From assembly GCF_030269125.1 (NCBI RefSeq), contig NZ_BSSM01000005.1, positions 1 to 64,000 of the forward strand: a DNA stretch of 64,000 nt. The letters are read 5' to 3'. Origin of the DNA: Streptomyces hygroscopicus subsp. hygroscopicus (lineage in GTDB: Bacteria; Actinomycetota; Actinomycetes; Streptomycetales; Streptomycetaceae). Of this stretch, positions 45,598-54,867 are shown one piece after another (the stretch's first letter is position 1; each line of letters begins with the position of its first letter). Under the pieces are notes generated by a model. That model worked only from the letters and a program-made list of their open reading frames with translations, ran no database searches and was not told where the DNA came from. Both the position numbers and the translations under genes were made by a program.

Positions 45598-46353
45598 TCA
45601 GCCCCGTTCGACCATCGCCTCGATCCCCGCGATCAGCAGGTCCAGGGCGAAGGTGAAGTCACGGCCCATCAGCTCGGCGACGGTGCCCCGGCCGCGGGCG
45701 TCCATGATCTGCCTGGACTCCTGGACGAATTCCGCGGTGTGGGGGTCCTCGCGGACCAGGTTCACCGCCTGCTGGTAGTAGTCGTCCGGGGTCAGCCCGG
45801 AGTCCGCGATCCGGCACATGAACTGGGCCTCGATCGTGCCGAACCCGTACACGAACTGGAAGACCGCCGAGATCGCGCCCCTCACCCGGTGCGGGGGCAG
45901 CCCGGAGCGGGCGAGGGTGCGCTGCACGCTGCGGGAGAAGTCCAGCGAGTGCGGGCCGATGTTCAGGTACTGGCCGGCCAGCCGGGACAGCCAGGGGTGG
46001 CGCACCAGCAGGCCCCGGTACTCGGCGGCCAGTGCCCGCAGCCGCTCCCGCCAGTCGGTGCCGTCGTCCTCGGCCGGCAGGCGCAGTTCGCCGTAGGCGG
46101 CGTCCAGGGCGAGTTCGAGCAGGTCGTCCTTGGTGTCGACGTACCAGTACAGGGACATCGCGGTGACGTTCAGCTCCGCGGCGAGGCGGCGCATGGAGAA
46201 CTTCGCGAGGCCCTCGGCGTCGAGCAGTCGTACCGACGCGGCGGTGATCCGCTCCCGGTCGAGGCCGGAGGGCTGGCCGCCACGCCCGCCGCGCCGGGGC
46301 TCCTCCTGAAGCCACACGCTGTCCCGCGCCGACCGCCCCGCCGTCTTCGCCAC
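45598..46353 (-). CDS. TetR family transcriptional regulator
   Basis: The 251-residue protein has an N-terminal basic extension of about 40 residues, then the TetR helix-turn-helix (LAKFSMRRLAAELNVTAMSL, YWYVDTKDDLLELAL). A C-terminal ligand domain resembling the TetR_C class of tetracycline repressors follows. GTG 46353 is supported by GAAGGT 6 nt upstream and avoids an N-terminal extension with no site. Its target is not obvious. It does not have a divergent partner close by. Confidence 0.88.
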   Translation of the reverse strand: MAKTAGRSARDSVWLQEEPRRGGRGGQPSGLDRERITAASVRLLDAEGLAKFSMRRLAAELNVTAMSLYWYVDTKDDLLELALDAAYGELRLPAEDDGTDWRERLRALAAEYRGLLVRHPWLSRLAGQYLNIGPHSLDFSRSVQRTLARSGLPPHRVRGAISAVFQFVYGFGTIEAQFMCRIADSGLTPDDYYQQAVNLVREDPHTAEFVQESRQIMDARGRGTVAELMGRDFTFALDLLIAGIEAMVERG

Positions 46354-46499
46354 CGGCGCACCTTCCTCTGTCTCCGGCCGCACGAGGCCGCCGCCCAGGA
46401 TGCCAGGAGTCGGCCGGTGCGGGGGGCACGGGCCCGCATCCCTGTGCCGTTACCCACATCCCCCGGCACTTAGACGCGGACCCGCTCCGCCGTTCTCCC

Positions 46500-48722
46500 T
46501 CAGCCGTCGGCGCGCCGGGTGAGGTCGTAGAAGGTGGCCGAGCCCACGGTCACCTTCTCGAAGGTGCTCTGGACCCAGGAGCTGATCCGCGAGCCGGTGC
46601 CGCTGCCGCGGCCGGGTCCGCCGCCCTCGGTGCCGCCGCCCATGCCACCTCCCATGCCGCCGGCGATGAAGTAGTGGACGCGGCCCTGCGCCACGTACTG
46701 CTTGAACTGCGCGAGCGTCGGCGAAGGGTCGGTTCCGTTGAAGCCGCCGATCGCCATCACCGGGTCCCCGGTGGCGAGTTGGTAGCTCGCCGCGTTCTGC
46801 GAGCCGATGGAAGCGGCGACCCAGGTGTACCGGGACGCGTCCTTCTCCAGCAGCGCCTTGGCGGCCGATCCGACGTCCGCGCCGTCCAGCAGACCGCCCA
46901 TGCCGCCGGCACCGCGGCCGCCCTCGCCGGTGGGGACACCGCCCGGGAAACCGCCGCCGAGGTCACCGCCGGGGGCCGGGAAGCCGTTGCCGTTCCGCTG
47001 TCCGGGCGTGCCCTGCTGACCCGGCACGCCCTGCTGACCCGGTCCGCCCTGCTGGTTCTGCTGTCCCTGCCGATTCCCCTGGCCCGGCACGCGCCCGCCG
47101 CCGAAGCCGCCCGGCGCGCCGCCGGGTCCGCCGCCCGGACCCCGGCCGCCGCCGAAGCCCATCATGCTCGCGCCCGCCGGGCCCGCCGTCGGGATGGAGC
47201 CCTTGTGCGCGGAGTCCACCGTGCTCAGGGTGTAGGCGGTCGGCCCGGCCAGCGCGGCGACGAGGGCCAGCGCCGCCGCGGCGAGGGCGAGGGACCGCGT
47301 GACGTGCCCGGCGAAGATCAGGCCGAGGGCCGCCACCAGCCCGCCCACCAGGACCAGCCACTTCAGCCAGGGCAGATAGGTGGGCGTGCGGTCGAGCAGC
47401 ACGCAGCCCCAGGCCGCGGCGGCCACCACGGACGCGGCGAGCGCGAGCGCCGCCCACGCCCGCCGGCGCCGCTCCCACAGCAGCCCGGCGCCCATGCCGA
47501 CGACGGCGGCCAGATAGGGGGCGAGGGCCACGGTGTAGTACTGGTGGAAGATGCCCGCCATGTAGCTGAACACCGCCATGGTCACGAGCAGGGACCCGCC
47601 CCAGACCAGGAACGAGGAGCGGGTGACCGACGTGCGCCCGCGCCTCCGGGTCGCCAGCAGACCCGCGGCCAGCAGGATCAGCGCGGTGGGCAGCAGCCAG
47701 GAGATCTGGCCGCCGATCTCGGAGTCGAACATCCGGTCCCAGCCGGTCTCCCCCCACATCCCGCCGCCGGCGCCTCCGCCGGGGCCCCCGCCTCCGCCGA
47801 CGCTGCCGGTCTCGTCGCCGCTGAGCCGCCCGAACCCGTTGTAGCCGAAGGTCAGTTCCAGGAAGCTGTTGTGCTGCGAGCCACCGATGTAGGGGCGGGA
47901 CGAGGCCGGCCACAGCTCGACGATCGCGACCCACCAGCCACCGGACACGACCAACGCCAGGGTGGCGGCGGCCAGTTGGCCGAGGCGCCTGCGCAGCGGC
48001 ACCGGCGCGCACACGGCGTACACCGTGGCGAGCGCAGGCAGGATCAGGAACGCCTGGAGCGTCTTGGCGAGGAACGCGAGGCCGATCGCGGCCCCGGCCC
48101 ACACCAGCCACCTGGTCCGGCCGTCCTCCAGTGCCCGCACGACGAGGTAGCAGGCCACGGACATCAGCAGGGCGAGCAGCGCGTCCGGGTTGTCGAACCG
48201 GAACATCAGTGCCGCGACCGGGGTGAGCGCGAGCACCGCGCCCGCGATCAGACCCGCGGCGGGGCTGAACCGGCGGCGCACGGCGGCGTACACGACGGCC
48301 ACGGTCGCCACGCCCATCAGCGCCTCGGGCGCCAGGATCGCCCAGGAGTTCAGGCCGAAGATCCGCACCGACAGCTCCATCGGCCACAGCGCGGCCGGGG
48401 GCTTGTCGACGGTGATGGCGTTGCCCGCGTCCAGCGACCCGAAGAAGAGCGCCTTCCAGGACGTGCTGCCCGCCTGGACGGCCGCCGAGTAGAAGGAGTT
48501 GGCGTAGCCGGAGGCGCTGAGGTCGTAGAGGTAGAGCAGCAGGGTGGCGGCGAGCAGCCCGAGGAAGGCGGGGCGCGCCCAGCGGGGGTCCTCGGGGCGG
48601 CCGCGCCACAGCCGGTGCGGGAGGGACGGCCGCCGGGTCGCGGGGGCCGGGGGCGGTGCCCACCCGGTCGTGCCGCCCGGCCCCTCGTTCGCGTCGAGCG
48701 GGCGGTCGTAGGAGGTGCTCAT
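46500..48722 (-). CDS. GT39/ArnT-like membrane glycosyltransferase
   Basis: The 740-residue protein has about 12 membrane helices, an acidic-Lys motif DKPP at residues 106-109 in NAITVDKPPAALW, and FDNPDALLALLM. It resembles bacterial GT39/GT83 enzymes that transfer sugars from polyprenyl phosphates. A Gly/Gln/Pro-rich segment of about 100 residues (near 540-620) separates the helices from a C-terminal extracytoplasmic part, with VMAIGGFNGTDPSPTLAQF and a Gly-rich loop. The start overlaps the GtrA-GT2 stop by 4 nt. The substrate is unknown, but the neighbouring GT2 suggests a polyprenyl-linked donor. Confidence 0.85.
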   Translation of the reverse strand: MSTSYDRPLDANEGPGGTTGWAPPPAPATRRPSLPHRLWRGRPEDPRWARPAFLGLLAATLLLYLYDLSASGYANSFYSAAVQAGSTSWKALFFGSLDAGNAITVDKPPAALWPMELSVRIFGLNSWAILAPEALMGVATVAVVYAAVRRRFSPAAGLIAGAVLALTPVAALMFRFDNPDALLALLMSVACYLVVRALEDGRTRWLVWAGAAIGLAFLAKTLQAFLILPALATVYAVCAPVPLRRRLGQLAAATLALVVSGGWWVAIVELWPASSRPYIGGSQHNSFLELTFGYNGFGRLSGDETGSVGGGGGPGGGAGGGMWGETGWDRMFDSEIGGQISWLLPTALILLAAGLLATRRRGRTSVTRSSFLVWGGSLLVTMAVFSYMAGIFHQYYTVALAPYLAAVVGMGAGLLWERRRRAWAALALAASVVAAAAWGCVLLDRTPTYLPWLKWLVLVGGLVAALGLIFAGHVTRSLALAAAALALVAALAGPTAYTLSTVDSAHKGSIPTAGPAGASMMGFGGGRGPGGGPGGAPGGFGGGRVPGQGNRQGQQNQQGGPGQQGVPGQQGTPGQRNGNGFPAPGGDLGGGFPGGVPTGEGGRGAGGMGGLLDGADVGSAAKALLEKDASRYTWVAASIGSQNAASYQLATGDPVMAIGGFNGTDPSPTLAQFKQYVAQGRVHYFIAGGMGGGMGGGTEGGGPGRGSGTGSRISSWVQSTFEKVTVGSATFYDLTRRADG

Positions 48723-50008
48723 CGGGACCCTTCCGGGGTGTCGGTGCCGTACGGTCCCCGCGGGTCCGGGAACACCCAGGCGCGGAAGAGCAGGAACCGC
48801 AGTACGGTCGCGGCGAGGTTGGCGGTGACGAGGACCGCCAGCTCGGTGGAGTGCGCGGGGTGGCCGCCGGCCGCGTCGAGAGCGGCCAGGGAACCGCTGG
48901 TCAGGGCGAGTCCGATGGCGAAGACCACCAGGCCCTGCGCCTGGTGGCGGACCGCGCCGCCCCGGCCGCGCACCCCGAAGGTCAGCCGGCGGTTGGCGGC
49001 CGTGTTGGCGACGGCCGAGACCAGCAGCGCGAGGCCGTTGGCCGACTGCGGCCCGCAGAACTGCCGGAAGCCGCTGTAGAGCAGCAGATAGAAGAGGGTC
49101 GACAGGACCCCGACCACGCAGAAGCCGACCAGCTGGCGGGCAAGTCCCCCGGGGACGCCGGTCAGTTCGCGGTCGCGCGGATCGTCGCCGAAGGGCCGGG
49201 CGAGCCGGTCCAGCGGCAGCGAACCGGTGGCGAGCGCCCGGCCGATCCGCCACACGCCCTTGAGGTCGTCGGTCGCGGTGCGCACGATGTGCACGGTGGA
49301 GTCGGGGTCGTCCACCCAGTCGACCGGCACCTCGTGGATCCTGAGCCCGGCCCGCTCGGCGAGGACCAGCATCTCGGTGTCGAAGAACCAGCCGGTGTCC
49401 TCCACCAGCGGCAGCAGCACCCGGGCCACGTCCCCCCGTATGGCCTTGAACCCGCACTGCGCGTCCGAGAAGCGGGCCTTGAGCGAGCCGCGCAGGATCA
49501 GGTTGTACGCCCGGCTGATCAGCTCCCGCCTGGGGCCGCGCACGACCCGGGAGGAGCGGGCCAGCCGGGAGCCGATCGCGAGATCCGAGTGTCCGGAGAT
49601 CAACGGCGCGACCAGCGGCAGGAGGGCGTTGAGGTCGGTGGACAGATCGACGTCCATATAGGCGAGGACCGGCGCCTTCGAGGCGGACCACACGGTCCGC
49701 AGCGCACGCCCGCGGCCCTTCTGCTCCAGGCGTACGACGCCCACCCCGGGCAGCTCGGCCGCCAGCCCGGCCGCGACCAGCGGGGTGGTGTCCGTGGAGG
49801 CGTTGTCCGCGATCGTGATGCGGAAGGCGTAGGGGAAGGTGCGCGTCAGATGCTCGTGCAGCCGGCGGACGCACGGCTGGAGGTCCTGCTCCTCGTTGTA
49901 GACGGGGATCACCACGTCCAGGACGGCCGCACCGGCGGCCGAGGCCGGCAGGTGCTCCCGGGCCGGCAGCGCCCCCGGGGGCGAGTCGTGAGAAGGGTCG
50001 GTTCGCAT
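48719..50008 (-). CDS. GT2 glycosyltransferase fused to a GtrA domain
   Basis: The 429-residue protein has a GT2 domain (about residues 28-270) with VVIPVYNEE, the DVD sugar-metal motif at 119-121 and SDAQCGFKAI. It is followed by four helices typical of GtrA (about 300-420), ending in VLRFLLFRAWVF. GT2-GtrA proteins make and flip polyprenyl-phosphate sugars such as glucosyl or mannosyl donors. ATG 50008 is weakly preceded by a ribosome-binding site. It lies 14 nt after the kinase gene stop, so one operon of four genes is likely. Confidence 0.88.
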   Translation of the reverse strand: MRTDPSHDSPPGALPAREHLPASAAGAAVLDVVIPVYNEEQDLQPCVRRLHEHLTRTFPYAFRITIADNASTDTTPLVAAGLAAELPGVGVVRLEQKGRGRALRTVWSASKAPVLAYMDVDLSTDLNALLPLVAPLISGHSDLAIGSRLARSSRVVRGPRRELISRAYNLILRGSLKARFSDAQCGFKAIRGDVARVLLPLVEDTGWFFDTEMLVLAERAGLRIHEVPVDWVDDPDSTVHIVRTATDDLKGVWRIGRALATGSLPLDRLARPFGDDPRDRELTGVPGGLARQLVGFCVVGVLSTLFYLLLYSGFRQFCGPQSANGLALLVSAVANTAANRRLTFGVRGRGGAVRHQAQGLVVFAIGLALTSGSLAALDAAGGHPAHSTELAVLVTANLAATVLRFLLFRAWVFPDPRGPYGTDTPEGSR

Positions 50009-50022
50009 GGAACCAACTCTGG

Positions 50023-51756
50023 TCAGGCGCCCTGTCGCGTCGGTGTGGTGGCGCTGTGGGAGGGCTGTGAGTGCGGGGCGGCGGGAACGGAGGGGGACGC
50101 GGCGGCGGGTACGGCGGGGCCGGAGAGCGGCTCGGCGGCGGAGCCGGCCGGACCTGCGGGATCGGCGGAACCGGCGGGGCGGGGGCAGGGCTCGGTAGCG
50201 GGTCCCGCGGCCGGTCGGGGGGCCGATGGGGGGACCGGTCGGGGGGCGAGTGCGGGCAGGCGCACGGTGAACACGGTCCGTCCGGGGACGCTCTCCACGC
50301 TCACCGCGCCGTGGTGCGCCGCCGCGACGGCCCGCACGATGGCGAGCCCGAGCCCGGTCGATCCGGTGGCCCGCGACCGGGCCGAGTCCCCTCGGGCGAA
50401 CCGCTCGAAGACGTGCGGCAGCAACGTGCCCGGGATTCCCGGACCGTCGTCCTCGACGTCCACGTACAGCCACGGCCCCTGCCGGCGCACCCGCGCGGTG
50501 ACGGTCGTACCGGGCGGGGTGTGGCGCTGGGCGTTGGCCAGCAGGTTGACCAGGACCTGCTGGAGCCGGGCGGCGTCCGCGCAGACCGGGGCGGGTTCGT
50601 CGGGCAGGGCGAGCCGCCAGTCGTGGTCACGGCCGGCCGCGCGGGCGTCGCTGACGGCGTCCACGACGAGCGGGACCAGATCGGTCGGGGCGAACTCCAG
50701 CGGCCGGCCGGCGTCCAGGCGGGCGAGCAGCAGCAGGTCCTCCACCAGCAGGGTCATCCGTGCGGCCTCGGACTCGATCCGCCCGAGGGCGTGCCGGGTG
50801 TCGGGACCGACCTGTTCGTGGCCGCGCCGGGTCAGCTCGGCGTAGCCGCGGATGGAGGAGAGGGGGGTGCGCAGTTCATGGCTGGCGTCGGCGACGAACC
50901 GTCGTACCCGCGTCTCGCTCTGCTGCCGCGCCTCCAGTGCGCCGCGGACATGGTCGAGCATCCGGTTCAGCGCGGCGCCGACCTGTCCGACCTCGGTGTG
51001 CGGATCGCACTCGGCGTCCGGGACGCGTTCGCTGAGGTTCACCTCGCCGGTGTGCAGCGTCAGTTCGGAGACGCGGGTGGCGGTGGCGGCGACCCTGCGC
51101 AACGGGCGGGTGGCCACGCCGACGATGACGGTTCCGGCGAGGCAGGCGGCGAGCAGTCCGGCGGCGGTGACACAGACCTCGACGAGGATCAGGGTGTTGA
51201 CGATGCCGTCGGTGTCCTCGGTCGGGATGCCCACGTAGAAGGAGCCGTTGGGCCCGGTGACGTACTGGGCGCGGTAGCTGCCGAGGCCGGGGAGGCCGAG
51301 GGTGTGCGCGCGGCTGTCGGCGGGCACGCCGCCGAGGGCGGCGAGCTGGGCCCGGTCCAGGTCCTGGGCGCTCGTGTACGGCGCGGCCCCCGACTTGCGG
51401 CCCACCTTGCCCTCGGTGGCGGTGCCGTCGCGCACCTCGGCCACGACCGTGTACTGCGGCTGCGGGCCGAAGGCGACGAACTGGTCCAGTTCGATGCCCG
51501 TGGGCGCCTGTACGCCGCCGGGCGCGCCGGGTCTCCGGTCCGGTCCCGGCGGGGCGAAGGCGCCGGAGGCGCGCTTGCCGACCTCGTCCAGCCGGCCGTC
51601 GAGCTGGTCGTACAGATGCGAGCGCAGGGCCAGGGTGGTCACCGTGCCGATCACCGCGCAGACGACGGCGATGAGCACGACGGAGACGACGACGAGGCGG
51701 GTGCGCAGGGTGCGGTGCGAGCGGGCGGAGCGGGACGGCCGAAGGGGACCGGTCAT
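50023..51756 (-). CDS. Sensor histidine kinase
   Basis: The 577-residue kinase has a first membrane helix (about residues 22-46), an extracytoplasmic sensor of about 130 residues, a second helix and a HAMP-like linker. The H-box is ASHELRTPLSSI with His293. The N, G1 and G2 motifs are NLLANAQRHTP, VEDDGPGIP and GSTGLGLAIV. A Pro/Ala/Gly-rich tail of about 80 residues follows. ATG 51756 overlaps the regulator stop by one base (TGATG). The signal is unknown. Confidence 0.92.
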   Translation of the reverse strand: MTGPLRPSRSARSHRTLRTRLVVVSVVLIAVVCAVIGTVTTLALRSHLYDQLDGRLDEVGKRASGAFAPPGPDRRPGAPGGVQAPTGIELDQFVAFGPQPQYTVVAEVRDGTATEGKVGRKSGAAPYTSAQDLDRAQLAALGGVPADSRAHTLGLPGLGSYRAQYVTGPNGSFYVGIPTEDTDGIVNTLILVEVCVTAAGLLAACLAGTVIVGVATRPLRRVAATATRVSELTLHTGEVNLSERVPDAECDPHTEVGQVGAALNRMLDHVRGALEARQQSETRVRRFVADASHELRTPLSSIRGYAELTRRGHEQVGPDTRHALGRIESEAARMTLLVEDLLLLARLDAGRPLEFAPTDLVPLVVDAVSDARAAGRDHDWRLALPDEPAPVCADAARLQQVLVNLLANAQRHTPPGTTVTARVRRQGPWLYVDVEDDGPGIPGTLLPHVFERFARGDSARSRATGSTGLGLAIVRAVAAAHHGAVSVESVPGRTVFTVRLPALAPRPVPPSAPRPAAGPATEPCPRPAGSADPAGPAGSAAEPLSGPAVPAAASPSVPAAPHSQPSHSATTPTRQGA

Positions 51757-52493
51757 CACACGGCGGGCTTGATCAGGTATCCGGCGCCGCGCCGGGTGTG
51801 GATCATGGGATCGCGACCGGCGTCGATCTTCCGGCGCAGGTAGGAGATGTACAGCTCGACCACGTTGGCCTGGCCGCCGAAGTCGTACGACCACACGCGG
51901 TCCAGGATCTGTGCCTTGCTGAGCACGCGCCGCGGGTTGCGCATGAGGAAGCGCAGCAGCTCGAACTCCGTGGCGGTGAGGTGGATGGAGTCGCCGCCCC
52001 GGGTAACCTCGTGGCTGTCCTCGTCCAGGGTGAGGTCGCCCACGACGAGCACGGACTCCGAGCGCCGGTCGGCCGCCCCGGACCTGCGGATCAGCCCGCG
52101 CAGCCGGGCGACGACCTCCTCCAGGCTGAACGGCTTGGTGACGTAGTCGTCGCCGCCCGCGGTGAGCCCGGCGATACGGTCCTCCACCGCGTCCTTGGCG
52201 GTCAGGAACAGCACGGGCACGTCCGGCAGTTCACGGCGCAGTCGCCCGAGCACGGCGAGCCCGTCCATGTCCGGCAGCATCATGTCGAGGACGACGGCGT
52301 CGGGCCGGAACTCGCGGGCCGTCTGCAGGGCTCCCTGGCCGTCCGTCGCGCTTCTGATCTGCCAGCCCTCGTAGCGAAGGGCCATGCTCAGCAGTTCGGT
52401 GATCGACGTCTCGTCGTCGACCACCAGCACGCGGACCGGGCTCCCGTCCGGCCTCAGCAGTTCGGTGCGCCCCTGGGGCGAGGTCGTGGTCAT
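51756..52493 (-). CDS. OmpR-family response regulator
   Basis: The 245-residue protein has a receiver with D26/D27, the phosphoacceptor Asp70, Thr98 and Lys120, and a winged helix with TATEFELLRFLMRNP and VVELYISYLRRKI. It pairs with the kinase encoded directly downstream. ATG 52493 has AGGGTGG about 5-12 nt upstream. It probably controls the glycosyltransferase genes downstream and itself. Confidence 0.93.
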   Translation of the reverse strand: MTTTSPQGRTELLRPDGSPVRVLVVDDETSITELLSMALRYEGWQIRSATDGQGALQTAREFRPDAVVLDMMLPDMDGLAVLGRLRRELPDVPVLFLTAKDAVEDRIAGLTAGGDDYVTKPFSLEEVVARLRGLIRRSGAADRRSESVLVVGDLTLDEDSHEVTRGGDSIHLTATEFELLRFLMRNPRRVLSKAQILDRVWSYDFGGQANVVELYISYLRRKIDAGRDPMIHTRRGAGYLIKPAV

Positions 52494-52594
52494 GGCGGCC
52501 ACCCTGTCGGGGCCCTCTGAGAGGAGTGTTTCACCAGTCTTGGTTTTTCCTGAGAAACACACAGCCACCACTCAGACAACGCCTGGGTGGCTCC
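52494..52594. promoter_or_regulatory. Region upstream of the two-component genes
   Basis: The stretch holds an inverted repeat AGCCACC / GGTGGCT (52563-52569, 52586-52592) and several CTCAG/CTGAG boxes (near 52550, 52571 and 52594). It might be the operon promoter, its operators, or the end hairpin of the DUF2797 gene. Confidence 0.4.
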
Positions 52595-53467
52595 TCAGAA
52601 CAGTCCCTCCTGCTCCCGGACGAACTCCCTTACGGGGAAGGTCGGTCCGCCCCCCTCCCCCGCCGAGGGCACGATCGCCCACCCCCGCATCAGCCGGGTG
52701 TCGAGCACGACGGTCCCCCGCCCGCCGACGGCCAGATGGAGATCGGGCCCGGCCGCCGCGACCAGTTCCCCGCTCACGGCACCACCGGGGACGAGTTCGA
52801 CCACCTCGCCGCAGGCGGCCGGCGTTCCGCCGAGCCCGAAGGCCCGTACGTGGTCGACGACTTCGCAGGAATCGGCGCGCAGCGACTCCGGCCACCGGGC
52901 GAGCGCGACGGCCCGCCGGTGCAGCTCCCGGACCTCGGCCGCCCGCTCCCCCTCCGTCCGCGGCAGCCGCCCCCGCACCGCCCGCTTCCCGGCGTACGGA
53001 ATCCGGTCCGGCACCCCCAGGGCGGCCCGCAGCATCTCCTCCGTACGCCGGGCCGCCATCAGGGGCCCGGTCCCGAGCCAGCTGAAACAGACCGCCCCCT
53101 GCTCCAGCAACCGCGCCGACCCCCGCTCCACGGCCGTGATCCCGACCTTGACCATGCCGGGCCCGAACCAGGCGAGGTACACCCGGTACGGCCGGGGGTC
53201 GTCGGCGATCGTGTCGGCGGCCACGGAGTGCGCCCGGTCGAGCCGCGCGCACTCCTCGCACCGAGCCCCCGTGCTCCGCCCGGCCACCACCACCTGCCCC
53301 GGGCAGGCGTGCCCCCGCGCCCCCACGCACGTCCGCCGGCCGCCTTCCGGCACCCCGAAGGAGATCCTCTTCCCCCACGCGAGCGCGCTGCCCCGCCCGC
53401 CGTCCCACTCCAGGAGGGGGCCGTCGGCGGACCAGCGAAGCCCGGAGCATCTCCACGTCTGTGCCAT
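52595..53467 (-). CDS. DUF2797 family protein
   Basis: The 290-residue protein begins AQTWRCSGLRWSADGPLLEW and has several Cys-containing motifs (CSGL, CVGARGHACPG, CEECARLDRA). These suggest a zinc-binding part. A GIY-YIG-like segment follows (YRVYLAWFGPGMVKVGIT). This matches the actinobacterial DUF2797 family, whose function is unknown. A nuclease role is suggested only by the GIY-YIG-like strand pair. ATG 53467 is preceded by TACCCT and 8 nt, so it may be leaderless. Confidence 0.8.
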   Translation of the reverse strand: MAQTWRCSGLRWSADGPLLEWDGGRGSALAWGKRISFGVPEGGRRTCVGARGHACPGQVVVAGRSTGARCEECARLDRAHSVAADTIADDPRPYRVYLAWFGPGMVKVGITAVERGSARLLEQGAVCFSWLGTGPLMAARRTEEMLRAALGVPDRIPYAGKRAVRGRLPRTEGERAAEVRELHRRAVALARWPESLRADSCEVVDHVRAFGLGGTPAACGEVVELVPGGAVSGELVAAAGPDLHLAVGGRGTVVLDTRLMRGWAIVPSAGEGGGPTFPVREFVREQEGLF

Positions 53468-53648
53468 CACTCGTGAGGGTAGGGGGTGCGTCTGACAACG
53501 CCCCGGGGAGACCGCGCCGGGCGTACGGCGGGCGCGGCCCCGCGGGGGTGCCGACCCGCCCTCCCTCGGGGCCGGAAATTCCGAGCGCCGCCGACGGGGC
53601 GCGGGATACCCTCCCCCGTCATCTCCGCGAGCGTGGGAGGAGCCGGCG

Positions 53649-54824
53649 TTGTCAGGCCGTTCAGCCGCCTGCCCCAGCGGGTTCGTCAGGCTTCTCCTCG
53701 CCCTGTCCGCCTCGGAGTTCGGGGACAGGCTGGTGCAGGTGGCGTACGCCCTGATCGCGGTGCGGGCGGGATCGACGACGTTCCTGGCCGCCGTGCTGGC
53801 CGCGCAGACCGTCCCGGTCCTGGCGCTGACGCCGCTCGTCGGTTCCCGGGGATGGCTCCGGTCACGGACGGCGTGGCGGGCGGGCCTCGTCGGGCAGGTG
53901 GTGGCGTTCGCGGTCGCGGCGTTGCTGGCCGACCACCGGGCCGTCGTCCTGGCCGCTGTCCTCGTCGCCGCGTCCTGCGAAGCCCTGACGATGCCGTTCT
54001 CCCGCTCGCTCCTGCACGCGCTGAGCGACGGGCGGCAGGCCGAACTGGCCAAGTGGTGGAGCGTGTCGAAGGCGGGGGCCGGTGCCGCGGGCATGGCGCT
54101 GGCGGGGGTGGTGGTGGCCGTGTCCGGCACGGCGTCGGCCTTCGCGCTGGACGCTCTCACCTTCCTGCTGGTGCTGGCCGTGGCCTGGTCGCCGCGGACC
54201 CCGGCGGACGGCGGGGCGGGACGTCGTCGCGCCACCGCAGGATTCCGCCTGCTGGTGGCCCCCGGCGCGTTCGGCGCGTTCGGTCTGCTCTGCCTGACCG
54301 TCATGCTGCTCACCACCAGCCTGGAGGGCGTCTCGGGGCCCTTCATGCTGGCCCGGACGCCCGGTTACGACGCGGACGGGCTCGGCGCGGTGATGGCCTG
54401 CTGGGCCGTGGCGTCCATGATCGCGGCGGCGGCGACCCCGAAGCGCGTCACCGGCATCCGCGCGCTCCTTCCCGTGTCCAGCGTCCTGGTGGCCCTCGCG
54501 ATCGGCCTGCCCAGCCTCGGCCTCCCCTTCTGGTCCGCCGCCGCCACCTTCGCCCTGGGCGGCATCGGCAACGGCGTCTTCAACCTCCTCCTCACCCGCG
54601 TCATCTGGTCCGGCGTCCCGTCCGAGGGCCAGCCCCACGCCTGGGCCGCCTTCAACTGGATCCTGAACGCCTCCCTGTTCCTGAGCTTCTCCGTGGGCCT
54701 CTTCCTCCGCCCCCAGCACGCCCCGACGCTGCTGGCGTGCGCCGCGGGCGGCTGCCTGCTCGCCGGCAGCGCCCACCTGTCGGCGCTCGCACGGGCACCG
54801 AAGGCGGCACGGGCGATCGCCTGA
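53649..54824 (+). CDS. MFS transporter (12-helix type)
   Basis: The 391-residue protein has about 12 hydrophobic segments. It begins with LLLALSASEFGDRLVQVAYA, and a loop DGRQAELAKWWSVSKAGAG follows helix 4. It resembles the MFS_3/enterobactin-exporter-like group often seen in Streptomyces. TTG 53649 is chosen because GGGAGGA lies 8 nt upstream. The substrate cannot be deduced. Confidence 0.82.
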   Translation: MSGRSAACPSGFVRLLLALSASEFGDRLVQVAYALIAVRAGSTTFLAAVLAAQTVPVLALTPLVGSRGWLRSRTAWRAGLVGQVVAFAVAALLADHRAVVLAAVLVAASCEALTMPFSRSLLHALSDGRQAELAKWWSVSKAGAGAAGMALAGVVVAVSGTASAFALDALTFLLVLAVAWSPRTPADGGAGRRRATAGFRLLVAPGAFGAFGLLCLTVMLLTTSLEGVSGPFMLARTPGYDADGLGAVMACWAVASMIAAAATPKRVTGIRALLPVSSVLVALAIGLPSLGLPFWSAAATFALGGIGNGVFNLLLTRVIWSGVPSEGQPHAWAAFNWILNASLFLSFSVGLFLRPQHAPTLLACAAGGCLLAGSAHLSALARAPKAARAIA

Positions 54825-54867
54825 GCCGGCCTCGTGCGACCCCGCACGACCGGGGACGTCCCCGGCC

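Noticed and set aside
46674..49079. 801-codon plus frame across the GT39 and GT2-GtrA genes
   Set aside because: The translation is His/Gln/Arg-rich with no domain and crosses a real 4-nt gene overlap on the other strand.
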